Part shown: positions 35,914-44,375 of the stretch, piece after piece
Layout of the letters: every line of letters starts with the position of its first letter
How positions within the stretch are numbered: the stretch's first letter is position 1
Assembly: GCF_025144725.1 (NCBI RefSeq)
Contig: NZ_JALXKS010000010.1
Coordinates: forward strand, 8,150 to 72,149
Length of the DNA: 64,000 bases
Source of the DNA: Brevibacterium sp. p3-SID960
GTDB lineage: Bacteria; Actinomycetota; Actinomycetes; Actinomycetales; Brevibacteriaceae
Reading direction: 5' to 3'
Translations under genes and position numbers: made by a program
The notes under the pieces: generated by a model
Database searches by the model: none
The model's input: the letters and a program-made list of their open reading frames with translations, nothing else
Told to the model about the DNA's origin: nothing

Positions 35914-36396
35914 ATGGCGCTGTCGCAACAGGCGATCATCGACACATCGCTGCGGATCCTCTCGCGATTCGGCATGGGTGACCTGTCGATGCGCCGGCTC
36001 GCCCGCGAACTCGACGTGCAGCCCTCCGCGCTGTACTGGCACGTAAAGAACAAGCAGGACCTGTTCGTGCTGCTGGCCCGCCAGATGCTCGCCACCGCCG
36101 TCGCCGAGGCGGAGGGCACCGCGGCCGCCGAGGCGGAGGGCACCGCGGCCGCCGACCTCGCCTGGGCGCTGCGCACCGTGCTGCTGCGCTACCGCGACGG
36201 CGCCGAGATCTACGCTCTCGGCCTGGCCCTCGAAGGGGAGGCGCTCATTCCCGCGGCCATCCGGCACAGCGGGGGAGAGACGCTGATGGACTACATCGTC
36301 GGTGCCCTCATCATCGAACAGCACCGCAGCGACTTCGACCGACAGGATCCGGACGCCGGCGCACGGTTCGAGCGCGGCGTCGCCCAGCTGCTGTGA
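35914..36396 (+). CDS. TetR family regulator, possible BioQ
   Basis: A 160-residue TetR-type repressor with helix-turn-helix LSMRRLARELDVQPSALYWHV, a form shared by TetR proper and by BioQ biotin repressors of actinobacteria. Since the bioB promoter here has two TGAAC-N3-GTTCA boxes and no BioQ gene next to it, this protein is the best candidate in the window. Its own promoter has no such box. Residues just after the HTH contain AEAEGTAA twice, from a perfect 24-bp duplication. The ligand-binding domain is short, at the lower end for the family. Confidence 0.7.
   Translation: MALSQQAIIDTSLRILSRFGMGDLSMRRLARELDVQPSALYWHVKNKQDLFVLLARQMLATAVAEAEGTAAAEAEGTAAADLAWALRTVLLRYRDGAEIYALGLALEGEALIPAAIRHSGGETLMDYIVGALIIEQHRSDFDRQDPDAGARFERGVAQLL
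36103..36150. repeat. In-frame 24-bp tandem duplication in the TetR gene
   Basis: Bases 36103-36126 are repeated exactly at 36127-36150, adding a second AEAEGTAA unit between the DNA-binding and ligand domains. Confidence 0.97.
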
Positions 36397-36469
36397 GACC
36401 AGCGGAGCGCCTGCCCAGCCAGTGGCGCCGCAGGAGATCGAGCCCGCCGGCCCGTACGTCGATGGTGCT

Positions 36470-36865
36470 ATGACGACACGACTTCGCATCCGCACTGCCG
36501 CTGCCGTTGCCATCAGCGCCCTGCTGCTCACCGCCGGTGGTCAGGATCCCGAGGAGGAGCCGCCAGCACTCGGCGGCAACGGCGCTGGCGATGACAGCGC
36601 GGCAGCAGAGCTGCCGGCGGTCTCAGCTGGTAGCTGTCTTGTCTTCGAGGAGTGCGAGGACAGCTTCCCCGGCAACACCGAAGGCGCCCCGGAAGCGGCC
36701 GCTGCGTGGATGGACGAGCAGTCCGATGCCGGTGACGAGAAGTACACGGCCCAGCTCAAGGCTCCGGCCCAGGCCATCCGTGCCTACGGTGAGGGACACA
36801 AGCCGCTGACGGCACTCGAAGGGCAGATGCGCGGTCTGCACGAGCACTGCACACACGGGGGCTGA
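36470..36865 (+). CDS. Small secreted hypothetical protein
   Basis: A 131-residue protein with a hydrophobic N-terminal signal (RTAAAVAISALLLTAGG) and a mature part rich in Ala, Glu and Gly. The end of the signal looks like a lipobox (LLTAG), but the expected Cys is Gly, so lipid attachment looks lost. The mature region contains VFEECEDSFPG and ends HEHCTHGG, with four Cys in all. I do not recognise the family. The stop overlaps the TATCAT -10 box of the next gene. Start choice is uncertain because no good ribosome-binding site is visible. Confidence 0.5.
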   Translation: MTTRLRIRTAAAVAISALLLTAGGQDPEEEPPALGGNGAGDDSAAAELPAVSAGSCLVFEECEDSFPGNTEGAPEAAAAWMDEQSDAGDEKYTAQLKAPAQAIRAYGEGHKPLTALEGQMRGLHEHCTHGG

Positions 36866-36891
36866 TATCATCCCACCCAGGAGGGTGAGCG

Positions 36892-37326
36892 ATGACAGGA
36901 CTCAACAGCCGGCGCGAGCGCGGCGAACTCGAAGCTGAGGTCATGGAGATCCTCTGGGACGCTGATGAGCAGCTGAGTGCCAACGACGTGAGCGAACGCT
37001 TCGCCGGACGCAAGCCGAACTACTCGACGATCATGACGACTCTCGAACGCCTCGAGCGCAAGGACATGGTCGTGCGCTCCGATCCCTCACCGCGCAAGAT
37101 CCGCTTCCGCGCCGCACAGACCCGCGACGTCTACGCCAGCGACCGGATGGTCAGCGTCCTGTCCTCCTCCGGTGACCGGCAGAAGACCCTCATGGCCTTC
37201 GCCGGACACCTGAGCGACACCGACCTCGACGTGCTGCGCTCCTCGCTGCAGCAGGCGCAGACCCGGCATGCCCGCAAGGATGCCGCCCGCGCCGCTGCAC
37301 GGAAACGAGACCGCAGGCGCAGCTGA
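36892..37326 (+). CDS. BlaI/MecI/CopY family regulator
   Basis: A 144-residue winged-helix repressor of the BlaI/MecI family. The fold is seen in RGELEAEVMEILWDADEQL, LSANDVSERFAGRKPNYSTI and MTTLERLERKDMVVRSDP. These repressors are usually inactivated by cleavage through a partner protease. The M56 protease gene begins three bases after its stop, which fits such a pair. AGGAGGGTG precedes the ATG and a -10-like TATCAT lies at 36866-36871. Confidence 0.92.
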   Translation: MTGLNSRRERGELEAEVMEILWDADEQLSANDVSERFAGRKPNYSTIMTTLERLERKDMVVRSDPSPRKIRFRAAQTRDVYASDRMVSVLSSSGDRQKTLMAFAGHLSDTDLDVLRSSLQQAQTRHARKDAARAAARKRDRRRS

Positions 37327-37329
37327 GCA

Positions 37330-38166
37330 ATGCTCACGCTCCTCGCCCTCAGCGCGGCCGCAACCGCGGCCCTCATCATCACCGTCCCGCGCCTGCTGGC
37401 ACCGGGCTCCTGGGCGCTGCGCCGCCCTGCCACCGCGCTGCGGCTGTGGATGGCCTCCCTCGTGACCATCATCATCGGGCTGGTCACAGCGGTCCTCTCC
37501 GGTGTGCTGGCAGCCGTCACCGGCGTCGCCGGGTACCTGCACCCAGCCCACCTGCTCATCCCGGTCGCCGTCAGCATCGTCATGATCGCCGCAGCCGCCG
37601 TGTGGATGCGCCTCAAGCACCGCCACCACGCCAGTGTGCGCTCAGTCCATGCCGCGATTGCAGCACTCGAACCCCACATCATCTCCCGCAGTCAGCGCGA
37701 GGCCTTCGTCCTCGCCCGGGTCGAATCGCCCGAGGTGTTCTCCTACGCGGTGGCTCACACCCCCGCCGAGGCGGGCGTCGGGTGCCGGCCGATGGTCATC
37801 GTCTCGACCGGGATGCAGCAGCTGCTGACCGACGCTCAGCTGCAGACGATCGTCGCCCACGAATACGCTCACGTCCGCTGCCGACACGAGGCGACCCTGC
37901 GCACCGCCGCACTCACTGCTGCCATGACGCCCACGGCACTGCGCTACGGGCAGGCGATGCATCGCAGCGTCACCCTGCTCGTCGAACTCGCCGCAGACGA
38001 TATCGCCGCCGATCGCGCCGGTGCCGTCCACCTCGCCAACGCACTGGCCGCCGTATCCGCACAGACCGGCGATCCCTCCCTCGACCTGCGTGCCGAACGC
38101 CTGACACTCGGGGAGTGGACGCTGACCCACCGGCTCACGGTGCCAGCAGACTTCCGTGTTGCCTGA
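37330..38166 (+). CDS. M56 family membrane metalloprotease
   Basis: A 278-residue membrane protease with three or four N-terminal helices. The zinc motif is HEYAHVRCRHE, and a third ligand probably lies in ELAADDIAADR. It is the BlaR1-type protease core without a penicillin-sensor domain, so any signal must come through its membrane part. It forms a likely regulatory pair with the BlaI-like repressor just upstream. The target genes are not evident. No beta-lactamase is in the window. Confidence 0.88.
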   Translation: MLTLLALSAAATAALIITVPRLLAPGSWALRRPATALRLWMASLVTIIIGLVTAVLSGVLAAVTGVAGYLHPAHLLIPVAVSIVMIAAAAVWMRLKHRHHASVRSVHAAIAALEPHIISRSQREAFVLARVESPEVFSYAVAHTPAEAGVGCRPMVIVSTGMQQLLTDAQLQTIVAHEYAHVRCRHEATLRTAALTAAMTPTALRYGQAMHRSVTLLVELAADDIAADRAGAVHLANALAAVSAQTGDPSLDLRAERLTLGEWTLTHRLTVPADFRVA

Positions 38167-38210
38167 GCCAGCCCCGGCACCGGCCACCTGGCAGAGAACG
38201 GAGCACTCCC

Positions 38211-38804
38211 ATGAAGGACCTCAGCCACCTCTTCCCACTCGACGAAGAGCACATGCGCCGCATGCGCCGGCTGCTTGACGACCACGCAGGCGAGGCCGGA
38301 CTCGTCGACGTCGGCTACACCATCATCGACTCGCCGATCGGCGCACTGCTGCTGGCGGCCACCCCGAGCGGGATGGTGCGGGTGGCCTTCGACAGCGAAG
38401 ATCACGACGCAGTGCTCACCGAGCTGGCAGAGAAGATCAGCCCACGCATACTGGCAGCCGAAGCGCAGCTGGCGCCGATCGCAGCCCAGGTCGAGGAGTA
38501 CTTCGCCGGGCGGCGACGCTATTTCGACATCCCGCTCGACCGTCGGCTGTCGGCTGGGTTCCGCCTGGAGGTGCAGCAGCAGCTCTCACAGATCCCCTAC
38601 GGGAGGACCCGAAGCTACAGCGAGGTCGCAGCTGCAATCGGCCAGCCGACAGCCGTGCGCGCCGTCGGCACCGCATGCGCCCAGAACCCGATCCCGGTCA
38701 TCGTGCCCTGCCACCGGGTGCTGCGCTCCGATGGCAGTCTCGGCGGCTACCGCGGTGGGCTGCCGGCCAAGCAGCAGCTGCTCGAGTTGGAAACCGCGGC
38801 ATGA
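38211..38804 (+). CDS. ogt: Methylated-DNA-protein-cysteine methyltransferase
   Basis: A suicide repair protein that removes O6-alkyl groups from guanine. The 197-residue protein has the acceptor Cys167 in VPCHRVL, the Arg finger and helix region in IPYGRTRSYSEVAAAIG, and the conserved RAVGTACAQNPIP. The N-terminal domain lacks the Ada metal site. The stop overlaps the start of tag (ATGA), so both alkylation-repair genes are co-translated. Confidence 0.95.
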   Translation: MKDLSHLFPLDEEHMRRMRRLLDDHAGEAGLVDVGYTIIDSPIGALLLAATPSGMVRVAFDSEDHDAVLTELAEKISPRILAAEAQLAPIAAQVEEYFAGRRRYFDIPLDRRLSAGFRLEVQQQLSQIPYGRTRSYSEVAAAIGQPTAVRAVGTACAQNPIPVIVPCHRVLRSDGSLGGYRGGLPAKQQLLELETAA

Positions 38805-39400
38805 GCGCGACGACAGGGCTCGTCATCGGCGAAGACGGACTGGCCCGCCCGGCCTGGGCGGTAGCCGATCCGCTCCTGCAGCATTACTACGACTCCGAAT
38901 GGGGCATGCCGGTGCGCGATGAAGCCGGACTGTTCGAGCGCATCAGCCTGGAGGCCTTTCAGGCCGGACTGTCGTGGGCGACGGTGCTGCGCAAACGGGA
39001 GGCCTTCCGCGAGGTGTTCGCCGACTTCGACCCCGACACGGTCGCCCGGTACACGCAAGCTGACGTCTCCCGGCTGCTCGATGATGCGCGCATCATCCGC
39101 AACGCCGCCAAGATCCAGGCCACGATCACCAATGCGCAGGCGACGATCGACCTGCGGGCCGACGGCGGGCTACCCGATCTCATCTGGTCATTCCAGCCCG
39201 CAGAGACCCCGCGACCGTGCACGTTGGCGGACATCCCCACCTCCTCACCGGAGTCGGCGGCACTGGCGACAGCACTCAAGGCCCGCGGCTTCCGGTTCGT
39301 CGGTCCGACGAGCGCCTATGCGCTCATGGAGGCCATCGGGATGGTCGACACCCACCTCATCGGCTCCCACCGGCGCGGAGCCTCCGGCATCTGGGAATGA
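38801..39400 (+). CDS. tag: DNA-3-methyladenine glycosylase I, without the usual zinc site
   Basis: Tag removes 3-methyladenine from DNA. The 199-residue protein has the catalytic core FERISLEAFQAGLSWATVL, with the Glu that matches Glu38 of E. coli Tag, and the SSPESAALATALKARGFRFVG tail. The zinc-snap residues of the family are mostly absent: the Cys of RCxWA is Pro in RPAWA, the His of YHDxEWG is Tyr in YYDSEWG, and the last Cys is Ser in HLIGSHRR. Only the His of HLIG remains. The fold probably does not bind zinc. Confidence 0.9.
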   Translation: MSATTGLVIGEDGLARPAWAVADPLLQHYYDSEWGMPVRDEAGLFERISLEAFQAGLSWATVLRKREAFREVFADFDPDTVARYTQADVSRLLDDARIIRNAAKIQATITNAQATIDLRADGGLPDLIWSFQPAETPRPCTLADIPTSSPESAALATALKARGFRFVGPTSAYALMEAIGMVDTHLIGSHRRGASGIWE

Positions 39401-39414
39401 TTGTCTGCCAGCCG

Positions 39415-39639
39415 TCAGCACCCTCGACCCTGCAGACCGGTCTGCTCAAACACCTCGCGAGCGGCGGCCTGCTGCCGGGCCTCACCGGGCTCGACCGTCC
39501 CGCCGGGCAGTCACCAGCGGCCGCAATGCGGCTGCAGACCGCGCTTGGTGAGGAGCACCCGGCCACGGCCCTCGGCGACGACCGCACCTGCGGCGGGAAC
39601 CACCTCGGGAGCGGAAGCGGCATGAGCAGAGGTGAGCAT
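39415..39639 (-). pseudogene. Broken NUDIX hydrolase
   Basis: On the minus strand the frame from the ATG at 39639 reads VVPAAGAVVAEGRGRVLLTK, then meets TGA at 39511-39513, where NUDIX proteins have a residue before LPGG. The same frame continues with the NUDIX box: LPGGTVEPGEARQ, AAAREVFEQTGLQG, and another TGA at 39415-39417. So it has a nonsense codon in the box region and is truncated after it, with the rest of a ~150-residue protein missing. It follows the decayed FAD dehydrogenase gene directly. Confidence 0.75.
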
Positions 39640-39643
39640 CGGC

Positions 39644-41010
39644 TCAGCCCCGGGCCGCCGCACGGCCGGCGACCCGGCCGGAGAACAGACAGCCACCCAG
39701 GAACGTGCCCTCCAGCGACCGGTGACCGTGCATCCCACCACCGCCGAAACCAGCCGCCTCACCGGCAGCGAAGAGACCGGAGATCGGCCGGCCGGAGGCA
39801 TCGAGGACACGGGCGTCGAGGTCCGTGTGCAGCCCGCCGAGGGTCTTGCGGGTCAGCGTCCGCAGCCTGACGGCGATGAGCGGGCCGGCAGCCGGATCGG
39901 TCAGCCGGTGCGGGGCAGCGGTGCGCATGAGCCGATCGCCCCGGTAGCCACGGGCATCGCGGATGGCTGCCAGCTGCGCATCCTTGCCGAAGCCGTTGGC
40001 CAGCTGCGCATCCCGGGCGGCGATGACCTCGCCGATCGCTGCGGCATCGAGTGCATGGGCCGGTTCGAGCCGGGCCATCTTGTCGACGAGTTCAGGGACT
40101 GTTGCGGCCGCGAGGAAGTCCTCGCCGTGGCGCAGGAAGTCGGCCACCGGCCCGGGTGGCCCGGAGCCGAGGCGGCCGGCGAGCCTGCGGACCGAGCGCC
40201 CGGTGAGATCGGGGTTCTGCTCCGAGCCGGACAGCGCGAACTCCTTCGAGATGATCCGCTCATTCAGGAGGAACCAGGAGTGCTCATGCCCACCGGAGCG
40301 GAGGTGGCCGAGTGTGCCGAGCGTGTCGAAGCCGGGGAAGTTCGGGGCTGGCAGGCGGTCGCCTGCGGCGTCGAGCCACAGGGAGGAAGGCCCGGGCAGG
40401 ATGCGGACGCCGTGGCCGGGCCAGATCGGGTTCCAGTTCCGGATCCCTTCGGCGTAGTGCCACATGCGATCCGGGGCGTGGATGTGCGCGCCAGCAGCCT
40501 GGGCGACGGGGAACATCGACCCGTCGACGTTGGCCGGCACGCCGGTGAGCAGCGACTCCGGGGCAGCACCCAGACGCGTGGGCCAGGCGGAGCGGACAAG
40601 CTCGTGGTTCCCGCCGATCCCACCGGAGGCGATGATGACGGCATCGGCAGCGATCGAGAAGTCGCCGACCGCCTCGGGCGTGGTGGGCCGTCCGCGCAGG
40701 GCGGGATCGTCGGCGAGCACGGGCCCGGCCGCCCCGGTGATCCCGCCCAGCGGCGCGGCCACACATCGGCCTCATCGAAGCCGGCCGTCGACATCCAGTC
40801 CCGGTGGGCCAGGTCGAGGGAGTCGCGGATGCCCATCCTCTGCTGCTCAGGCGAGTCGATGAGGAACAGGCCGCCGAAGGACCAGTAGGCCTGGCCGCCG
40901 AGGTTGTTCTCTGACTCCTGGTCGACAAGGGTCACCGTCGCCCCGGCTGCGCAGGCCTCGGTGGCTGCGACCAGGCCAGCCAGGCCTGAACCGATGACGA
41001 CGATGTGCAT
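39644..41010 (-). pseudogene. Decayed FAD-binding dehydrogenase
   Basis: From the ATG at 41010 the protein starts with a Rossmann FAD motif VVIGSGLAGLVAATEACAAG and ESENNLGGQAYWSFGGLF, then STAGFDEADVWP, after which the frame loses homology around 40745-40765. A second frame carries the rest: AAPLGGITGAAGPVLADDP, IIASGGIGGNHELVR, and the C-terminal GLFAAGEAAGFGGGG. The junction lacks about 80-100 residues that intact relatives have between these parts. So there is an internal deletion that also shifted the frame. Intact relatives are FAD-binding dehydrogenases of about 550 residues, with unknown substrate. Confidence 0.85.
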
Positions 41011-41105
41011 GGCAGCTCCCTGTGTCCGTGCGCGCACAGCTTCACCAGCAAGCTTATGTGATGCTTGTCGCTGCCGGTGACCAGGCGCGGAGATTCTCGT
41101 GCGAA

Positions 41106-41897
41106 TCAGGAGAAGCGGCGGCCCTCATCGCGGCGGTGCGCCCACACGGCGGCGATGATGAGCGGGACGAGCCAGCCGAGCCACACGACGACATTGAGCA
41201 TGTCGACCGAGCCCTCGCCGATGAGTGCGGTGACGGCATTGCGGCCGGGGCGGGCCGGGGTGAACTCGGAGATCGCGTTGAGCCAGCCGGGCATCGCCTG
41301 TACCGGCAGGATGAGCCCGCCGACTGCAGCGAAGGGCAGGAACGCGATCTGGGTGATCGCCACCGCGGCCTTCGGCGTGGCGAGGTAGCCGATGAGCAGC
41401 CCGCCGAACAGGAACGGCAGCGCTGCCAGGATCCACGCCGGGATGAGTGCGGCCAGCCGCCACCAGCCCAGCTCACCGGCGATGAAGGGCTCGAGGACCG
41501 GGGTGGCGGCTATTGCGACGATGAACAGCGGCACGACGGCGATGAGTACGACGATGACGGCCACCGCCACGCGGGCGGAGAAGAACGGGCCCGGGCCGGC
41601 CGGCAGGGTTCGCAGGTAGTTCGACCATTCGGCCTTGCGCTCTTCGGCGATGCCGATGCCGTAGTTGAACAGGAACGTGCTCACCACGCCCATGAGCCCG
41701 AGCTGGGCGACCCCGGCCAGGGCAATGGCTGCCTGCTGGTCGGCAGGGGTGCTGTCCATGAAGGGCAGGAAGAAGATCGCGAAGACCATGACGGGGAAGA
41801 CGGCGGCGGAGATGACGACGACAGGCACGCGCAGAGTGTCGCGGGTGCGGTAGATGAAATGCGGGAGGTACACGGCGGGTGCGGCGGTGGTGGACAT
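41106..41897 (-). CDS. ABC-2 type transporter permease
   Basis: A 263-residue membrane protein with six helices, typical of ABC-2 exporter permeases. Segments ERKAEWSNYLRTLPAGPGPF and AAVGGLILPVQAMPGW lie in the usual order. It is encoded 24 bases after the ATPase gene and is the last gene of a four-gene unit. The exported substrate is unknown. Confidence 0.9.
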   Translation of the reverse strand: MSTTAAPAVYLPHFIYRTRDTLRVPVVVISAAVFPVMVFAIFFLPFMDSTPADQQAAIALAGVAQLGLMGVVSTFLFNYGIGIAEERKAEWSNYLRTLPAGPGPFFSARVAVAVIVVLIAVVPLFIVAIAATPVLEPFIAGELGWWRLAALIPAWILAALPFLFGGLLIGYLATPKAAVAITQIAFLPFAAVGGLILPVQAMPGWLNAISEFTPARPGRNAVTALIGEGSVDMLNVVVWLGWLVPLIIAAVWAHRRDEGRRFS

Positions 41898-41921
41898 GTC
41901 TGTTCCTCTCAGGGCTGTCGC

Positions 41922-42866
41922 TCAGTGACCTGCGGTGTGGACGGCGACGGCCTCTTCGAGACTGGCGCCGCGCACTTCGAGATCGGCGAATGGCAGGCCC
42001 TCGGTGATGAGGGCACGGATGAAGGCATCGGAATCGCTGCAGGTGATGACCCGCCGGGCACCCTCGCCGGGCTGGAAGCCGGTGACACCGGGCAGTGCGG
42101 TGATGACGGCTTCGGGGGTGTCTGGCAGCGTGACGGTGACGTGGCGCAGCTCGACGGCTGTGCGGACGCGTTCGAGCTGGTCATCGACGACGATCTGCCC
42201 GTCAGCGAGCATGACGACCCGGTCTGCCAGGCACTCGATCTCATCGAAGTGGTGGCTGGTGACAAGCAGGGTGCCACCTGCTGCGCTGAAGGCCTGGATG
42301 CGCTGCCACACCTGCTGGCGGGATTCGACGTCGAGGCCGGTCGTAGGCTCATCGAGGACGAGCATGTCGGGGTTGCCGACGAGCGCGACAGCGAGCATGA
42401 CGCGGCGCTTCTGCCCGCCGGAGAGCCCGCCGCACTGCTTGCCGGCCAGTGCGGTGAGGTCAAGGTCGTCGAGCAGCTCGCTGGCCGGCAGCGGGTTCGG
42501 GTAGTGCGCGGCGACGAAATCGAGGACTTCGCGGACCTTGAGCACCTCCGGCAGGGAGGTCGCCTGCGGGGTCACGCCCATCCTGCGGCGTGCCTCGGGT
42601 GTGCGCGGGTTGGCGCCGAAGATCGTCACGCTGCCGGCATCGGGGCTCCGCTCACCGGTGATGAGGGAGAGCAGCGTGGACTTGCCTGCGCCGTTGGGCC
42701 CGAGGATCCCGATGGCCTCGCCGGGGGTGATGTGCAGGTTCATGCGCGAGAGCACGGTGGTGGTGCCGAATGACTTGGCGGCGTTGTCGACGGTGACAGC
42801 GGCCGCGCCCGAGGCGGTGGGCGCGTTCAGAGGGTGCGGTTGGCTGAGGGTGGGGGTCGGTGACAT
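41922..42866 (-). CDS. ABC transporter ATP-binding protein (exporter type)
   Basis: A 314-residue ATPase with Walker [11 protein letters not shown]-loop VTPQATSLP, signature GLSGGQKRRVMLA, Walker B MLVLDEPTTGLD and switch His in TSHHFDE. The extra C-terminal ~80 residues are typical of drug or antibiotic export systems. Its start overlaps the stop of the winged-helix regulator gene by one base (TGATG). Confidence 0.94.
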   Translation of the reverse strand: MSPTPTLSQPHPLNAPTASGAAAVTVDNAAKSFGTTTVLSRMNLHITPGEAIGILGPNGAGKSTLLSLITGERSPDAGSVTIFGANPRTPEARRRMGVTPQATSLPEVLKVREVLDFVAAHYPNPLPASELLDDLDLTALAGKQCGGLSGGQKRRVMLAVALVGNPDMLVLDEPTTGLDVESRQQVWQRIQAFSAAGGTLLVTSHHFDEIECLADRVVMLADGQIVVDDQLERVRTAVELRHVTVTLPDTPEAVITALPGVTGFQPGEGARRVITCSDSDAFIRALITEGLPFADLEVRGASLEEAVAVHTAGH

Positions 42867-43162
42867 CAGGGGTTTCCTTCCAGGATGGTGCGCAGATTGG
42901 TCAGGTAGGTCTCATAGGCCGCACGGCCGGTGGCGGTGAGTGCGAGATAGGTGGCCGGTGTGCGGCCTTCGATGGTCTTGGTCTGGGTGAGGTAGCCGGC
43001 TTCTTCGAGCTTGCGCAGATGGGTGGAGAGGTTCCCGGCGGTCATCGACAGGTCCTTTCGCAGGCGGGTGAAGAGCACCTCGTCGCCGGCCGGCAGTCCG
43101 GCTAGGGCGGCCATGATGCGCAGGCGCGAGTCAGCGTGGATGACCGGATCCAGCGCCGTCAT
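42866..43162 (-). CDS. Winged-helix transcriptional regulator
   Basis: A 98-residue winged-helix protein: RLRIMAALAGLPAGDEVLFT, LRKDLSMTAGNLSTHLRKLE and EAGYLTQTKTIEGRTPATYL form the three-helix core and wing. Such short regulators are often found in ABC exporter operons and bind their own promoter. Its start overlaps the stop of the membrane protein upstream (ATGA), and the palindromes in front of the operon are its likely target. Confidence 0.88.
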   Translation of the reverse strand: MTALDPVIHADSRLRIMAALAGLPAGDEVLFTRLRKDLSMTAGNLSTHLRKLEEAGYLTQTKTIEGRTPATYLALTATGRAAYETYLTNLRTILEGNP

Positions 43163-43821
43163 GACCGGTCTGCTTCCCGTCCGGTGCGCGCCAGGGCGAT
43201 GATGCTGACGATGAGTCCCGCCAGGGCCGCTGCTATGAAGACGAGCGTGAAGAGCGCCGGGCCGACCAGCAGGCTGATGATGAGGGCCACGATCGCTCCG
43301 ATGCCGAATCCGAACATGATCCGGTCGGAGAACAGGATGCCGCCCATGACGATCATGATGCCCACGCCGAAGACGGCGATCGCATTCGCCAGCCAGCCGA
43401 TGACCTCGGGATCGGGCAGGTAGGTGCCCACCTGCATGCTCGCGATGATGATGACCGTGACGACGAGCGCCCAGGTGACACCGTAGAGCGTGCCCTGTCG
43501 GGCGGCCGGCCCCCGTCGGCCGGAGGCTGCGCGCATATTGATGATGCTCGTGGCGATGAGGGCAGTCGTCATGCCGCCGGCGAAGATGATGCCGGCGATG
43601 GCTGTGGGCATGAGCCCGAAGACGGAAGCGGCAGCCATGGCGCTGTAGGCGACGAGCCAGGCAACCGACCACAGCAGTGAGGTGAGGATCCCCGCGCGCT
43701 GTTCACGCCGGCTGATGGTGCGCTGGCCGGAGGTGGCGATCTCCAGTGCGTGACGCGGATCGAGAGCTGGTGCGCCCTCGGCGTCGAGCGGTTCGGGATT
43801 CGGCTCCGGAATCTGGTTCAT
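43159..43821 (-). CDS. Multi-helix membrane protein, first gene of the ABC operon
   Basis: A 220-residue protein with a short acidic N-terminal tail and six predicted helices (GILTSLLWSVAWLVAYSAMA, MPTAIAGIIFAGGMTTALIA and others). I do not recognise the family. It overlaps the regulator by four bases and so belongs to the ABC exporter unit. The ATG at 43821 lies beside the twin palindromes. A longer frame would run into them, so this start is preferred. Confidence 0.75.
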   Translation of the reverse strand: MNQIPEPNPEPLDAEGAPALDPRHALEIATSGQRTISRREQRAGILTSLLWSVAWLVAYSAMAAASVFGLMPTAIAGIIFAGGMTTALIATSIINMRAASGRRGPAARQGTLYGVTWALVVTVIIIASMQVGTYLPDPEVIGWLANAIAVFGVGIMIVMGGILFSDRIMFGFGIGAIVALIISLLVGPALFTLVFIAAALAGLIVSIIALARTGREADRS

Positions 43822-43822
43822 G

Positions 43823-43857
43823 CAAACAAGTTTGTAATGCAAACTGGTTTGTGTCAA
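43823..43857 (-). promoter_or_regulatory. Twin CAAAC-NN-GTTTG operators at the ABC operon promoter
   Basis: Two palindromes of the form CAAAC-NN-GTTTG lie at 43823-43834 and 43840-43851, with start points 17 bases apart, and a -35-like TTGACA lies at 43857-43852. They would cover the -10 region and the start of transcription. The first ends one base before the ATG (43821), so the transcript probably has little or no leader. The winged-helix regulator in the operon is the obvious ligand. Confidence 0.65.
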
Positions 43858-43934
43858 CCGTTCTAAATGGCCCCGCGGGAACGCGGAGGAAAACCGCATG
43901 GTCGCGCCCAGTTGAGCAGGGGAGGATGGAGGGG

Positions 43935-44324
43935 ATGAACGAGACGCACGCCCCGCACCCGACCAGCTGCCAGTCCACCGACCGCACCTGGGCGATCCTG
44001 TGCCACCTCTCGCTCATCATCTCCGCGGTGCTGAGCTTCGGGATGCTGGCCTTCGTCGGCCCGCTCGTCTTCTGGTTCATCTACAAAGACAGAAGCGATC
44101 TCATCCGCAACGCGGCAGCCGGCTCCTTCAACTTCGCAGCCACCCTGGCGCTGGCCTCGATGGTCGCCTCGATCCTCGCCTTCACCGTTATCCTGCTGCC
44201 GGCAGCCTGGATCATCTGGGCCGTCATCTACATCGTCAGCATCCTGATCCCGATCATCGCCGCGATGGCTGCTGCTCGCTACGAGAAGTACCGCTACCCG
44301 CTGACCCTTCCGCTGCTGCGTTGA
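43935..44324 (+). CDS. DUF4870 domain membrane protein
   Basis: A 129-residue membrane protein of the DUF4870 type. It begins TDRTWAILCHLSLIISAVLS, has the FWFIYKDRSDLIRNAAAGSF loop and ends with ALASMVASILA and IWAVIYIVSILIPIIAAM helices, so three helices in all. The role is unknown. Of two in-frame ATG codons, 43935 has GGAGGA at eight bases. It is divergent from the ABC operon, so it may share control through the twin palindromes. Confidence 0.85.
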   Translation: MNETHAPHPTSCQSTDRTWAILCHLSLIISAVLSFGMLAFVGPLVFWFIYKDRSDLIRNAAAGSFNFAATLALASMVASILAFTVILLPAAWIIWAVIYIVSILIPIIAAMAAARYEKYRYPLTLPLLR

Positions 44325-44375
44325 AAGGGTACGCGGCACTATCGGGGCAGGAGCACGTCACGGTTTCAGGCCGCC

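Noticed and set aside
39401..39640. Plus-strand gene after tag
   Set aside because: Plus-strand frames here have no homology. The sequence is explained by the broken NUDIX gene on the minus strand.
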